From: DATBGZ01 sp036557785
GTDB lineage: Bacteria; Actinomycetota; Actinomycetes; Mycobacteriales; Micromonosporaceae
NCBI GenBank assembly: GCA_036557785.1
Contig: DATBGZ010000092.1
Location: 62,001-126,000, forward strand
Length of the DNA: 64,000 nt
Reading direction: 5' to 3'
Part shown: one piece after another, positions 29,141 to 37,005 of the stretch
Layout: each line of letters opens with the position of its first letter
Position numbering within the stretch: the stretch's first letter is position 1
Program-made: the position numbers and the translations under genes
The notes under the pieces: model-generated
Seen by the model: only the letters and a program-made list of their open reading frames with translations
Told to the model about the DNA's origin: nothing
The model's database searches: none

Positions 29141-29608
29141 CTACCTTCCAGAGCTGGCGCGTGCACGCGCCGACACCGTGCGCCGCCGTGACGGACTCGT
29201 CGCGGCACGGGTCGTCTTCTTGGCCGGGGCCTTCTTCGCCGGCACGGCCTTCTTGACCGCGGTCGCCCGGACGGTCTTGGTCGCCTTGGCGGGGGCTGCC
29301 TTCTTCGCTGGCGCCTTGGCGGCCTTGGACGCCCGGCCGGCGGCGACGAGCTCCTTGAAGCCCGTGCCCGGCCGGAAGGCCGGCACCGACGTCTTCTTCA
29401 CCCGCACCGACTCACCGGTGCGCGGGTTGCGCGCGATCCGCGCGGCGCGGTCGCGTTTCTCGAAGACGCCGAAGCCCGTGATCGAAACCTTGTCGCCCTT
29501 GGTAACCGCGTTCTGGATCTCGGACAGCACCGCGTCGAGCGCGGCCGTCGCGGACCTGCGGTCCCCCAGACGCATGGTGAGCGCTTCGATGAGGTCAGCC
29601 TTGTTCAC
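29141..29608 (-). CDS. hupB: HU family nucleoid protein with Lys/Ala-rich tail
   Basis: The first 90 residues are a standard HU fold: MNKADLIEALTMRLGD, GDKVSITGFGVFEKRDRAAR and the DNA-wrapping arm RNPRTGESVRVKKTSVPAFRPG. The C-terminal 65 residues are repeats of KKA/PAKK/TKT type, like mycobacterial HupB and Streptomyces HupS. GTG 29608 has GGAGG upstream. It compacts the nucleoid and may protect DNA. It is monocistronic, between mutT1 and leuD as in M. tuberculosis. Confidence 0.97.
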   Translation of the reverse strand: MNKADLIEALTMRLGDRRSATAALDAVLSEIQNAVTKGDKVSITGFGVFEKRDRAARIARNPRTGESVRVKKTSVPAFRPGTGFKELVAAGRASKAAKAPAKKAAPAKATKTVRATAVKKAVPAKKAPAKKTTRAATSPSRRRTVSARARASSGR

Positions 29609-29895
29609 GAGTGGTTCCTCCCATGCTGTGCCCGATGTTCGGCTGGCAAGCTTCGCCGAATCCGCTGTCGTTCAAGCGGTCAGGCTCCGCGTACGTCGCT
29701 TGACGGTCATCGCTGCCGCTCAAACAGCCATTCTGCGCCGCACAGTAGCGGCGCCGCAGGCCGTACTCAAACATCGCCGCGACGAAACTCCGTGTCCTGC
29801 CAGGGAATTCCGCCTCGCCACGCGTGCTGGGGCGCCGAAGTCCGCCCGGCCGCGGGCGAAACCCCTTACCGGTGCCCCATTTCGGGGCCGACGCG

Positions 29896-30483
29896 TCAGG
29901 CGACGACCGGCTTGAACGACGGGCGGGTCGCCTCGAACGCCGTGATGTCATCGGCGTGGCGCAGGGTCAGGCCGATGTCGTCGAGTCCTTCCAGCAGCCG
30001 GTAACGGCTGAAGTCGTCGAGCGCGAACTCGTGCTCGATCTCCGGGCCGGTGACCCGCCGCGCGACCAGGTCGACGGTCAGCTCCACGCCGGTGCGCTCT
30101 TCGAGCAGGATCCACAGCTCGCTGATCACCTTGTCGGGCAGCACCACCGGCAGCAGGCCACCCTTGAGCGCGTTGTTGCGGAAAATGTCCCCGAAGGAGG
30201 GTGCGATGACCGCGCGGAAGCCGTAGTCCTGCAGGGCCCAGACGGCGTGTTCGCGGGAGGATCCCACGCCGAACCGGGGGCCCGCCACGAGGATCGAGGC
30301 ATTCGCGTAGTGGGCGTCGTTGAGCACGAACGAAGGGTCGGCCCGCCAGGCGTTGAACAGGCCGTCCTCGAAGCCGGTCCGGGTGACCCGTTTGAGGTAC
30401 TCGGCCGGGATGATCTGGTCGGTGTCGACATCGGAGCGGCGCAGGGGAACAGCGACTCCACTGTGCACGGTGAACTTCTCCAC
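29896..30483 (-). CDS. leuD: 3-isopropylmalate dehydratase small subunit
   Basis: LeuD forms the swivelling domain of isopropylmalate isomerase, the second step of leucine synthesis. The 195 residues start MEKFTVHSGVAVPLRRSDVDTDQIIPAEYL; GPRFGVGSSREHAVWAL is the substrate-binding signature. It follows leuC by 27 bases on the same strand. The stretch of 287 bases between it and hupB holds no gene; a weak hairpin GCCCC-ATTTC-GGGGC at 29874-29888 may act as the operon terminator. Confidence 0.97.
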   Translation of the reverse strand: MEKFTVHSGVAVPLRRSDVDTDQIIPAEYLKRVTRTGFEDGLFNAWRADPSFVLNDAHYANASILVAGPRFGVGSSREHAVWALQDYGFRAVIAPSFGDIFRNNALKGGLLPVVLPDKVISELWILLEERTGVELTVDLVARRVTGPEIEHEFALDDFSRYRLLEGLDDIGLTLRHADDITAFEATRPSFKPVVA

Positions 30484-30510
30484 GGTGCCGTGGTCTCCTT
30501 TCCGGGCGGG

Positions 30511-31932
30511 TCAGGCCAGGTCGGCGGGGCAGGCGAGGCGACCGACCACGGCGGTCGCGGCGGCCACGGGAGGCGAGACGAGGTGGGTACGGCCGCCGCG
30601 GCCCTGGCGTCCCTCGAAGTTCCGGTTGGAGGTGGAGGCGGATCGCTGCCCGGGCTTGAGCGTGTCCGGGTTCATGCCCAGGCACATGGAACAGCCGGCG
30701 AAGCGCCACTCGGCCCCGGCGTCGGTGAATATCTTGTCCAGGCCCTCAGCCTCCGCCGCGGCCCGCACCTTCGCCGACCCCGGTACCACGAGCATCCGTA
30801 CGCCGTCGGCGACCTTCTGGCCACGTAGCACCTCGGCCGCGGCGCGCAGATCATCCAGCCGCCCGTTGGTGCATGAGCCGAGGAACACCACGTCGACACT
30901 GATGTCGCGCATCGCGGTGCCGGGACGCAGATCCATGTACTCCAGCGCCCGCTGCGCGGCCGACGACTCGCCGGCGTCAGCGAACTCCTCCGGTGAGGGC
31001 ACCACCGCGTCCAGCGGCACGCCCTGCCCAGGGTTGGTACCCCAGGTGACAAAGGGTCGCACCGTGCTGCCGTCCAGGACGATCTCCTCGTCGAAGCTGG
31101 CGCCCTCGTCGGTCCGCAGCCCCCGCCAGTACTTCAGCGCCGCGTCCCAGTCGGCACCGGACGGCGCGTGCGGCCGGCCCTTGAGGTAGGCGAAGGTCGT
31201 CTCGTCCGGTGCGATGAGGCCAGCGCGTGCGCCCCACTCGATGGACATATTGGAGATGGTCATACGCCCCTCCATGGAGAGGCGCTCGATGACCGGCCCC
31301 CGGTACTCGACCACGTACCCGACGCCGCCGCCGGTGCCCACCTGGGCGATGAGCGCGAGCACGACGTCCTTGGCCGTCACGCCGTGCTCCAGCTCACCAG
31401 TGACCGTCACCGCCATGGTCTTTGGCCGCGCCTGCGGCAGCGTCTGGGTGGCGAGGACATGCTCCACCTCGCTCGTACCGATGCCGAACGCGAGCGCGCC
31501 GAAGGCACCGTGCGTGGCCGTGTGCGAGTCACCACAGACGATAGTCATGCCGGGTTGGGTTATCCCGAGCTGCGGACCGATGACGTGCACGATGCCCTGC
31601 TCGACGTCGCCCAGCGGGTGCAGCCGAACGCCGAACTCCGCGCAGTTGCGGCGCAGCGTCTCCACCTGGGTCCGCGAGATAGGATCGACGATGGTGAGCA
31701 GGTTGTCGGTGGGCGTGTTGTGGTCCTCGGTGGCCAGCGTGAGGTCGGGCCGGCGCACGGATCGACCGGTCAGGCGCAGGCCGTCGAACGCCTGCGGGCT
31801 CGTGACCTCGTGCACCAGGTGCAGGTCGATGTAGAGCAGGTCGGGCTCGCCCTCGGCGCGGCGCACCACGTGCGCGGCCCACACCTTCTCGGCGAGCGTC
31901 TTCGGTGACGTGTCGGGGACGGCTCCCACCAT
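30511..31932 (-). CDS. leuC: 3-isopropylmalate dehydratase large subunit
   Basis: LeuC carries the 4Fe-4S cluster of isopropylmalate isomerase. The 473-residue protein has the aconitase-family signatures GDSHTATHGAFGALAFGIGTSEVEHVLATQTL, and the cluster cysteines in GSCTNGR and CSMCLGMN. The ATG at 31932 lies six bases after a possible -10 (TAGGAT on the minus strand), so the mRNA may be leaderless. It is divergent from ndgR, its likely regulator. Confidence 0.97.
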   Translation of the reverse strand: MVGAVPDTSPKTLAEKVWAAHVVRRAEGEPDLLYIDLHLVHEVTSPQAFDGLRLTGRSVRRPDLTLATEDHNTPTDNLLTIVDPISRTQVETLRRNCAEFGVRLHPLGDVEQGIVHVIGPQLGITQPGMTIVCGDSHTATHGAFGALAFGIGTSEVEHVLATQTLPQARPKTMAVTVTGELEHGVTAKDVVLALIAQVGTGGGVGYVVEYRGPVIERLSMEGRMTISNMSIEWGARAGLIAPDETTFAYLKGRPHAPSGADWDAALKYWRGLRTDEGASFDEEIVLDGSTVRPFVTWGTNPGQGVPLDAVVPSPEEFADAGESSAAQRALEYMDLRPGTAMRDISVDVVFLGSCTNGRLDDLRAAAEVLRGQKVADGVRMLVVPGSAKVRAAAEAEGLDKIFTDAGAEWRFAGCSMCLGMNPDTLKPGQRSASTSNRNFEGRQGRGGRTHLVSPPVAAATAVVGRLACPADLA

Positions 31933-31969
31933 ATGGACATCCTAGTATCTGGGAGGTAGGTTTCAGGTC
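31933..31969. promoter_or_regulatory. overlapping divergent promoters of leuC and ndgR
   Basis: TAGTAT on the plus strand (31943-31948) and TAGGAT on the minus strand (31939-31944) are candidate -10 elements that overlap by two bases. The entire divergent gap is only 37 bases. Any protein bound here, such as the IclR-type NdgR, would affect both directions. -35 elements are weak (CTGAAA for leuC). Confidence 0.5.
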
Positions 31970-32668
31970 GTGGGACACAGTATGAGCGGAGTCGGCGTGC
32001 TCGACAAGGCGGTCGCCATCCTTGCAGCCAGTGTCGACGGCGCCAGCCTCGCTGAGCTGGTGGAGCGCACAAAACTGCCCCGTGCCACCGCACACCGCCT
32101 GGCCCAGGCGCTGGAGATCCACCGGCTGCTCGTCCGCGACGCGCACGGTCGCTGGCGCCCGGGTGCCCGCCTGGGCGAACTCGCGAACGCGGCCCCCGAC
32201 ATCCTCCTGACGGCCGCCGGACCGCTGCTCGCCGCGCTGCGGGACGCCACCGGCGAGAGCGCTCAGCTCTACCTGCGCCGGGCCGACGAGCGGGTGTGCG
32301 TCGCCGCCGCAGAGCGCACCAGCGGTCTGCGTGACACCGTACCGGTCGGGGCCGTGCTGCCGATGGTGGCCGGCTCCGCGGCCCAGATCCTGCTGGCCTG
32401 GGAGCCGCCGGAAGCAGTGATGCCGCTCCTGCCGCGGTGCAAGTTCACGGGTCGCACGCTCGCCGAAGTCCGTCGCCGCGGCTGGGCCCAGAGCGTGGCC
32501 GAGCGCGAGCAGGGCGTCGCCAGCGTGTCGGCGCCGGTGCGGGACCGGACCGGGCGGGTCATCGCGGCGATCAGTGTCTCGGGTCCGATCGAGCGACTCG
32601 GGCGCCGGCCGGGCGACCGGCTGGCGATGGCGGTGGTCCGGGCGGGCCAACGCCTCTCTGGGCTGTAG
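31970..32668 (+). CDS. ndgR: IclR-family transcriptional regulator NdgR
   Basis: NdgR/LtbR-type IclR proteins control leuCD and other amino acid genes in Streptomyces and Corynebacterium. The 232-residue protein has a winged helix near the N-terminus (SGVGVLDKAVAIL, then LAELVERTKLPRATAHRLAQALE) and the IclR effector domain (LYLRRADERVCVAAAE, VGAVLPMVAGSAAQILLAW, GVASVSAPVRDRTGRVIAAISVSGP). GTG 31970 and ATG 31982 are both possible starts; GGGAGG upstream favours the first. Divergence from leuC is the conserved arrangement and suggests control of it. Confidence 0.92.
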   Translation: MGHSMSGVGVLDKAVAILAASVDGASLAELVERTKLPRATAHRLAQALEIHRLLVRDAHGRWRPGARLGELANAAPDILLTAAGPLLAALRDATGESAQLYLRRADERVCVAAAERTSGLRDTVPVGAVLPMVAGSAAQILLAWEPPEAVMPLLPRCKFTGRTLAEVRRRGWAQSVAEREQGVASVSAPVRDRTGRVIAAISVSGPIERLGRRPGDRLAMAVVRAGQRLSGL

Positions 32669-32694
32669 ACCCGGGCGAATCGAGGCCGGCGCGG

Positions 32695-33168
32695 CTAGGT
32701 CGTGGGGGGCGTGGCGCGGGTGACGTCGGCGAGCCGTTCGCGGAAGCTGCGCTGGGCGGGAGTGGTCTGCACGCCACCAATCGTGCGCACAGTGGTGATC
32801 ACGTCGTCGGTGATCTGCAGCAACCACCGTCGATAGATGGCCGCGTCGGCCTCGTCCGCCTTCGATCGCAGGATCGCCATGGCCGTCTGCGCGTAACCCA
32901 CGACGAGATCGATGCCTTCCTGCGTGCTCGGATCCACGCCCGAGCGCTTCGGATCCTGGTCGAAGACCCGCAGCGTGGCGTCCGCGAGTTCGGCGACGAG
33001 AGGATTGCCCAGCCGGCGCCCGTTGGCGACGGACAGAAAACCGTTGTCCGACTCGTGATGGGACTTCGGCCCGCCCGACGCGATAGCGGCTCCGACGATC
33101 CACCGGGGCAGCCGCACCAGCAGGTTACGCTCCTCAGCCGTGAACTCTGACGTGGCGGCCACAATCAC
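32695..33168 (-). CDS. conserved hypothetical protein, unknown function
   Basis: The 157-residue protein is probably soluble and helical, with no signal peptide, metal motif or known signature that I recognise. It begins with a motif SEFTAEERNLLVRLPRWIVGAAIASGG and ends in a Thr/Pro tail. A segment with YAQTAMAILRSKADEADAAIYRRWL looks amphipathic. GTG 33168 or GTG 33162 may be the start. It is convergent with ndgR (26-base gap) and upstream of nothing else. It could be related to the tellurium-resistance-like or stress helical proteins, but I have no firm basis. Confidence 0.65.
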   Translation of the reverse strand: MIVAATSEFTAEERNLLVRLPRWIVGAAIASGGPKSHHESDNGFLSVANGRRLGNPLVAELADATLRVFDQDPKRSGVDPSTQEGIDLVVGYAQTAMAILRSKADEADAAIYRRWLLQITDDVITTVRTIGGVQTTPAQRSFRERLADVTRATPPTT

Positions 33169-33325
33169 CCCGATCTACACAATTCAGGCCGGTTACTCCC
33201 GTGCCTCGCGTGAGGGTATCGAACATTCATGTCCGCGCAAACGCTCGTGACCGTGCCGCAACGGTCGGCTACCGCACAGTCGAGGCGCCATCGGCAGCGC
33301 CGAAGTCCCAGCGTGAAGGCGTTCT

Positions 33326-33353
33326 GATCGGCGAACGGCGGATGCGGCCGATC
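33326..33353 (-). terminator. possible terminator downstream of tRNA-Glu
   Basis: GATCGGC (33326-33332) pairs with GCCGATC (33347-33353) over a 14-base loop, 14 bases past the tRNA-Glu 3' end. No U-tract follows. Confidence 0.35.
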
Positions 33354-33366
33354 ATCGCAGGAGTTG

Positions 33367-33439
33367 TAGCCCCGACCGGATTCGAACCGGCGCTACCGCC
33401 TTGAGAGGGCGGCGTCCTAGGCCGCTAGACGACGGGGCC
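33367..33439 (-). tRNA. tRNA-Glu (anticodon CTC)
   Basis: A full cloverleaf of 73 bases is visible on the minus strand. The acceptor GGCCCCG pairs with CGGGGCT (one G-U), the anticodon stem is CCGCC/GGCGG with loop CTCTCAA (anticodon CTC at 33403-33405), and the T-arm has GGTTCGAATCC. The CCA is not encoded. In mycobacteria this tRNA sits beside gltX and tRNA-Gln; only the tRNA neighbour is present here. Confidence 0.95.
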
Positions 33440-33571
33440 GCGAGGACACGCTGGTGGTGCTGAGCGGGCTTCATGATGTCACAGCCGCGGTCCCAACGAA
33501 ACCAGAGCCCGACACACAGAACCAGCCCCCGATGAGGCAGGCTGCGCAACGACCGCGGGCCTCGTCATCGG

Positions 33572-33646
33572 TGGCTGGGGTACCAGGACTCGAACCTAGA
33601 CTAGCGGAGCCAGAATCCGCCGGGCTGCCAATTACCCCATACCCCA
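33572..33646 (-). tRNA. tRNA-Gln (anticodon CTG)
   Basis: The acceptor TGGGGTA pairs with TACCCCA, the D-loop has GGTAATTGGCAG, the anticodon arm is GCGGA-TTCTGGC-TCCGC (anticodon CTG), and the T-arm is CTAGG-TTCGAGT-CCTGG. The discriminator G is followed by an encoded CCA (33572-33574), unlike the neighbouring tRNA-Glu. The two tRNAs are 132 bases apart on the same strand and could share a transcript. Confidence 0.95.
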
Positions 33647-33714
33647 TCAACGCCCGTGCTGGAGCGCCGGCACCGTACTTTACCCGACCCCGAACAAGAT
33701 CCCAAACAGGTTCA

Positions 33715-34497
33715 TCAGTCGAGGTCGGCCACGGGGTTGGCTATCTCCCCGATCCCCTCCACGCGTACCACGCACGTGTCGCCGGCGACGATCGGGCCCA
33801 CCCCGGCCGGCGTGCCCGTGATGATCACATCGCCGGGCAGCAGGGTCATCACGTGCGACACGTACGACACCAAGGTCGGCACGTCGAAGACGAGGTCACG
33901 CGTGCGACCGAGCTGACGCACCTCCTCGTTCACCTCACAGCGGACCTCCAGGTCGCTTGGATCGAGGTCGGTCTCGATCCAGGGACCGAGCGGGCAGAAG
34001 GAGTCGAAGCCCTTCGCGCGCGTGAACTGCACGTCGTGGCGCTGCAGGTCCCGGGCCGTGACATCGTTGGCCACTGTGTAGCCGAAGACGGTCTTCAGCG
34101 CATCGGCCCGGCCCACCCTCCGGGCACCGGTGGCGCCGATGACGACGGCGAGCTCGGCCTCGTGCTCGACCCGCGTCGACTGCGGTGGTCGCCGGATCAC
34201 GTCCCGCGGGCCGATGATGGCCGAGGACGGTTTGAGGAACAGCAGCGGTTCGGCGGGCACCTCGTTGCCGAGCTCCTGGGCGTGGTCGGCGTAGTTGCGC
34301 CCGATGCCGACCACCTTGCTGGGCAGGATCGGCGAGAGCAGCCGAACGTCGTCCAACGCCCAGCGCTGGCCGGTGAACGTGATGGTGCCGAACGGATGCC
34401 CGTCGATCTCGGCGACGACGAGGCCGGTGCCGTCCGAGGAGCCCTCGACGACACCGAAGGACATCCCAGCCGTGTGGGCGAAGCGAGCGATGCGCAC
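33715..34497 (-). CDS. fumarylacetoacetate hydrolase (FAH) family protein
   Basis: The 260-residue protein has the FAH fold signatures: VVGIGRNYADHAQE, PLLFLKPSSAIIGP, VEHEAELAVVIGATGARR (metal-binding Glu residues), GYTVANDVTARDLQ and GDVIITGTPAGVGP. Relatives cleave or decarboxylate beta-diketo acids, for example acylpyruvates or oxaloacetate. The substrate is not clear. In M. tuberculosis the orthologous gene (Rv2993c) is directly followed by gltX, but here only the tRNAs follow. Confidence 0.9.
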   Translation of the reverse strand: MRIARFAHTAGMSFGVVEGSSDGTGLVVAEIDGHPFGTITFTGQRWALDDVRLLSPILPSKVVGIGRNYADHAQELGNEVPAEPLLFLKPSSAIIGPRDVIRRPPQSTRVEHEAELAVVIGATGARRVGRADALKTVFGYTVANDVTARDLQRHDVQFTRAKGFDSFCPLGPWIETDLDPSDLEVRCEVNEEVRQLGRTRDLVFDVPTLVSYVSHVMTLLPGDVIITGTPAGVGPIVAGDTCVVRVEGIGEIANPVADLD

Positions 34498-34538
34498 GCG
34501 GCCAATCTAGGCCACGCCACGCGCGGACAGCGCCGGGG

Positions 34539-35090
34539 TCAGCGCACCCACACGACCTCGTCGAGGAACCGCTCGACGGCAGCGGTCACTTCGCCAAGGA
34601 CGCCGGCGCTCGCGGCCAGGCCTTCCGGCACAAAGAGCCCGTGGTCGGCGCCGGCAACTTCGCAGACGTACGGCGAGAGCGACCGGGCCACCGCGCCGTC
34701 CCAGGCCAGGTGATCGGCCGTACCGCCAATGAGCAGAAACGGCGCCGCGCTGGCGCGGAGGCTAGCCACCGCGAGGGTGTCGAGCAACAGCGGTGTGTAC
34801 CAGACGGCGGGCAGGTGCCGCTGGGATGCCAATGCAGCGGCGTACGTGCCCAGGGACTTGCCGATGAGCAGAGGCGCGCCGCCGACCCGGTCCACCAGGG
34901 GCGTCACCTCGCCCAGCACCCAGGCCTGCCGATCGGCCGGAGTCTCGAGCGGATCGATGGGGTCCGGCGGACACCAGTCGACATACTCCACCGCCGCGCC
35001 ACGGGCCTGCGCCGCCCACGCCGCGTAGAACGTCAGCGGGGCGTACGGGCCGAACTTCCGGCCGGGCACGACCACCGCGCTGCGCGCCAT
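34539..35090 (-). CDS. small alpha/beta-hydrolase-like protein
   Basis: The 183-residue protein shows an alpha/beta-hydrolase pattern: VVVPGRKFGPYAPL at the N-terminus, the nucleophile elbow PLLIGKSLGTYAAA (Ser in GKSLG), PFLLIGGTADHLAWD (acidic residue) and a C-terminal GADHGLFVPEG (His). All members of a Ser-Asp-His triad are therefore visible. The length is short, without a lid domain. The substrate is unknown. It is 41 bases upstream of the FAH gene on the same strand. Confidence 0.75.
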   Translation of the reverse strand: MARSAVVVPGRKFGPYAPLTFYAAWAAQARGAAVEYVDWCPPDPIDPLETPADRQAWVLGEVTPLVDRVGGAPLLIGKSLGTYAAALASQRHLPAVWYTPLLLDTLAVASLRASAAPFLLIGGTADHLAWDGAVARSLSPYVCEVAGADHGLFVPEGLAASAGVLGEVTAAVERFLDEVVWVR

Positions 35091-35131
35091 GGGTCGCAGC
35101 CTACCGGTTCCACAATGGATCGTCCGCCGCG

Positions 35132-35560
35132 TTACAGACGCCGGTCGGTGGCGTCATCGGCGACGCCGTCGAAGTACCGCTGGAGCACCTGCGCGAAGAC
35201 AGGTTCGTCCGGCTCCGCGCGGTGGAACAGCGTCATCGACGAGCGCAACTTCACGGCGTCCACGGGCCCGAAGATCTGCTCCGCCGTTCGGTTGGTGAGG
35301 TCGGCGACCGCCTGGGCGCACTGACGCAGGCGGGGTCCGAGTACCGGGTGGGCGAGGTAGGCACGCGCCTCCGCCACACCGGAGATCGCGTACCGCTGCG
35401 ACATCTCACTCAGCCCGAGCCCGGCGACCTGAGGAAAGACGAACCACATCCAGTGGCCGGTCTTGTTCCCACGCCGCAACTGCGCCAACACCTGCTCGTG
35501 CAGACCCTCCTGCGCGGTCACGAACCGCGCAAGGTTGTACGGGTCAGCCGCCTGCGTCAT
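35132..35560 (-). CDS. DUF1810 family protein
   Basis: The 142-residue protein matches DUF1810 by memory of its motifs: DPYNLARFVTAQEG at the start, GNKTGHWMWFVFPQVAGLG, YAISGVAEARAYLAHPVLGPRL and a C-terminal MTLFHRAEPDEPVF. It is a small helical protein of unknown function, sometimes called calpastatin-like without evidence. The ATG at 35560 overlaps the stop of the upstream gene (TGATG), so it is translationally coupled to it. Confidence 0.85.
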   Translation of the reverse strand: MTQAADPYNLARFVTAQEGLHEQVLAQLRRGNKTGHWMWFVFPQVAGLGLSEMSQRYAISGVAEARAYLAHPVLGPRLRQCAQAVADLTNRTAEQIFGPVDAVKLRSSMTLFHRAEPDEPVFAQVLQRYFDGVADDATDRRL

Positions 35561-36450
35561 CACCACACCTCCTTGGTCGACGCGTACATCGGAAGCCTGA
35601 GCACGCGGTCGCACTCGGCGACAAGGCGAGCCCGCAGTGGCTGGGCACGCTCGGCGAACTCGCGGGCCAGACCCGCGTACTCGGCCCGACCGGGGGCCGT
35701 CTCCACCCGCACCGGCTCGAGCCCGAGGTCGCTCAGGTCGTACGGGCTCGCGCGCATGTCGACGGTACGGATGTCGCGGGCGAGTTCGAAGCACTCCACC
35801 ACGAGCTCACTCGGTACCAGCGGCGAGAGCTTGTAGGCCCACTTGTAGAGGTCCATATTCGCGTGCAGGCACCCCGACTGCTCCCGGTTGAGCTGATCGG
35901 AGCGGGTGAGCTGAAGCACGTTGCGCGGCCGCGCCGGCTCGGTGAAGAAGCGGAAGGCGTCGAAGTGTGTGCACCGCAACGGCTGCTGCTCCACCACCGG
36001 TGCCGGGTCCGTCCGCAGCGGCCAGTCGTGGTGGCGGACCGCGCCAGGGTCCTGCCGGTAGACCATGGCCCACTCGTGCAGCCCGAAGCAGCCCCACTGC
36101 GCCGGCCGACTCGCCGTGGCGGCGAGCAGATCCCGGATCGCCGCGACCGCCGGGCGCCGCGGTTCGAGCAGGCGACCGTGGTCCAGTGCCGCGCCGCCGG
36201 GCACCGCGATGTACTCGGGCCCCGGTGGATCGGCGTCGAGCAGTACCGTCCCGGCCCCGGGATGCCAGCGGCGCAACTGGGCGGGCCGGTGCGAGTAGTA
36301 GGTGAACAGGAAGTCCGCGACCGGGTGCGCCACGCCGTCACGGCGGCGGCCGAGATGCTCGGCCACGAGCGCGTCGACCCGGCGTTCGTGCTCGGCCTTG
36401 CGGCCCAACCACTGCCCCGGCCGCAGGGCAACGATGTCCCGCTCGGCCAT
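35560..36450 (-). CDS. conserved actinobacterial protein, often labelled 3-methyladenine DNA glycosylase
   Basis: The 296-residue protein (from ATG 36450) belongs to a family recalled from actinobacterial annotations under the name 3-methyladenine DNA glycosylase; recognisable stretches are HPVADFLFTYYSHRPAQLRRWHPG, GCFGLHEWAMVYR, RCTHFDAFRFFT and GCLHANMDLYKWAYKLSPL. I see no helix-hairpin-helix or known glycosylase active site, so the label should be treated with caution. Many His, Trp and Asp residues in these motifs suggest an enzyme. It is coupled to the DUF1810 gene and begins 8 bases after the small membrane protein gene. Confidence 0.7.
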   Translation of the reverse strand: MAERDIVALRPGQWLGRKAEHERRVDALVAEHLGRRRDGVAHPVADFLFTYYSHRPAQLRRWHPGAGTVLLDADPPGPEYIAVPGGAALDHGRLLEPRRPAVAAIRDLLAATASRPAQWGCFGLHEWAMVYRQDPGAVRHHDWPLRTDPAPVVEQQPLRCTHFDAFRFFTEPARPRNVLQLTRSDQLNREQSGCLHANMDLYKWAYKLSPLVPSELVVECFELARDIRTVDMRASPYDLSDLGLEPVRVETAPGRAEYAGLAREFAERAQPLRARLVAECDRVLRLPMYASTKEVW

Positions 36451-36458
36451 CTGTCCGG

Positions 36459-36755
36459 TCAGAACGCGACCTGGACCAGCGCCACGATGATGAGGCCGCC
36501 GATCCATCCACCCAGCAGGCCGACGCCGGTATAGCGCCAGCCGCGCCGGAACAGGAACGAGCCCCCGAGCACCGCGACGAGCCCGAGCAGGATCTCGCCG
36601 CCAAAGAAGGTCAGCGCCCCACCGGCGATGGCGGCGGCCAGGAGCACGACCAGATGTGCGCCCGCCGCGATGGCGGCGGCGGTACCTGCGCGCTTGGGCG
36701 TCTCGGCCCGCTTCGGCGTCTCGGCACGCCTGTGATCAGGCGCATTGGCGGTCAT
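36459..36755 (-). CDS. small two- to three-span membrane protein
   Basis: The 98-residue protein has a short hydrophilic N-terminus that includes a PKRAETPKRA repeat, followed by hydrophobic segments at about 27-48, 52-70 and 76-97. No family is recognised. The ATG at 36755 has GGAGG six bases upstream and overlaps, as ATGA, the stop of a 13-codon upstream ORF created by a tandem duplication (see 36747-36831). It is likely the first real gene of the unit that includes the next two. Confidence 0.65.
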   Translation of the reverse strand: MTANAPDHRRAETPKRAETPKRAGTAAAIAAGAHLVVLLAAAIAGGALTFFGGEILLGLVAVLGGSFLFRRGWRYTGVGLLGGWIGGLIIVALVQVAF

Positions 36756-36831
36756 ACTGCCGCCTCCGCGGGAGAAAGTGCGTCGGCGGTCATACTGCCG
36801 CCTCCGCGGGAGAAAGTGCGTCGGCGGTCAT
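36747..36831 (-). repeat. 38-bp tandem repeat duplicating a translation start
   Basis: A 38-base unit is present twice in full (36747-36784, 36785-36822) with a partial third. Each unit carries GGAGG and an ATG. On the minus strand this gives two minicistrons, 36790-36831 and 36752-36793, each encoding MTADALSPAEAAV. In each, the stop TGA overlaps the next ATG (ATGA), the last being the start of the membrane protein gene. The copies are identical, which points to a recent duplication. Confidence 0.85.
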
Positions 36832-37005
36832 GCGCAGGACGGTAGCCGACACTTCCCAGCGCCACCAAACGAGGTCGGCTACGGGTGGCCGTGGCGCGAG
36901 CCCTGGCCGGGACAGGTCGGCGGGCCTGGACCGCGGCTTCCGTACGGTCACCATCCCGCGCACCCACCACAGCGCGATCCTGGCGACGCTGCTCGTGCCC
37001 TGGAC

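Noticed and set aside
35560..36450. DNA glycosylase function for the 296-residue protein
   Set aside because: Only the inherited family name supports it; no catalytic motif of a known glycosylase is visible.
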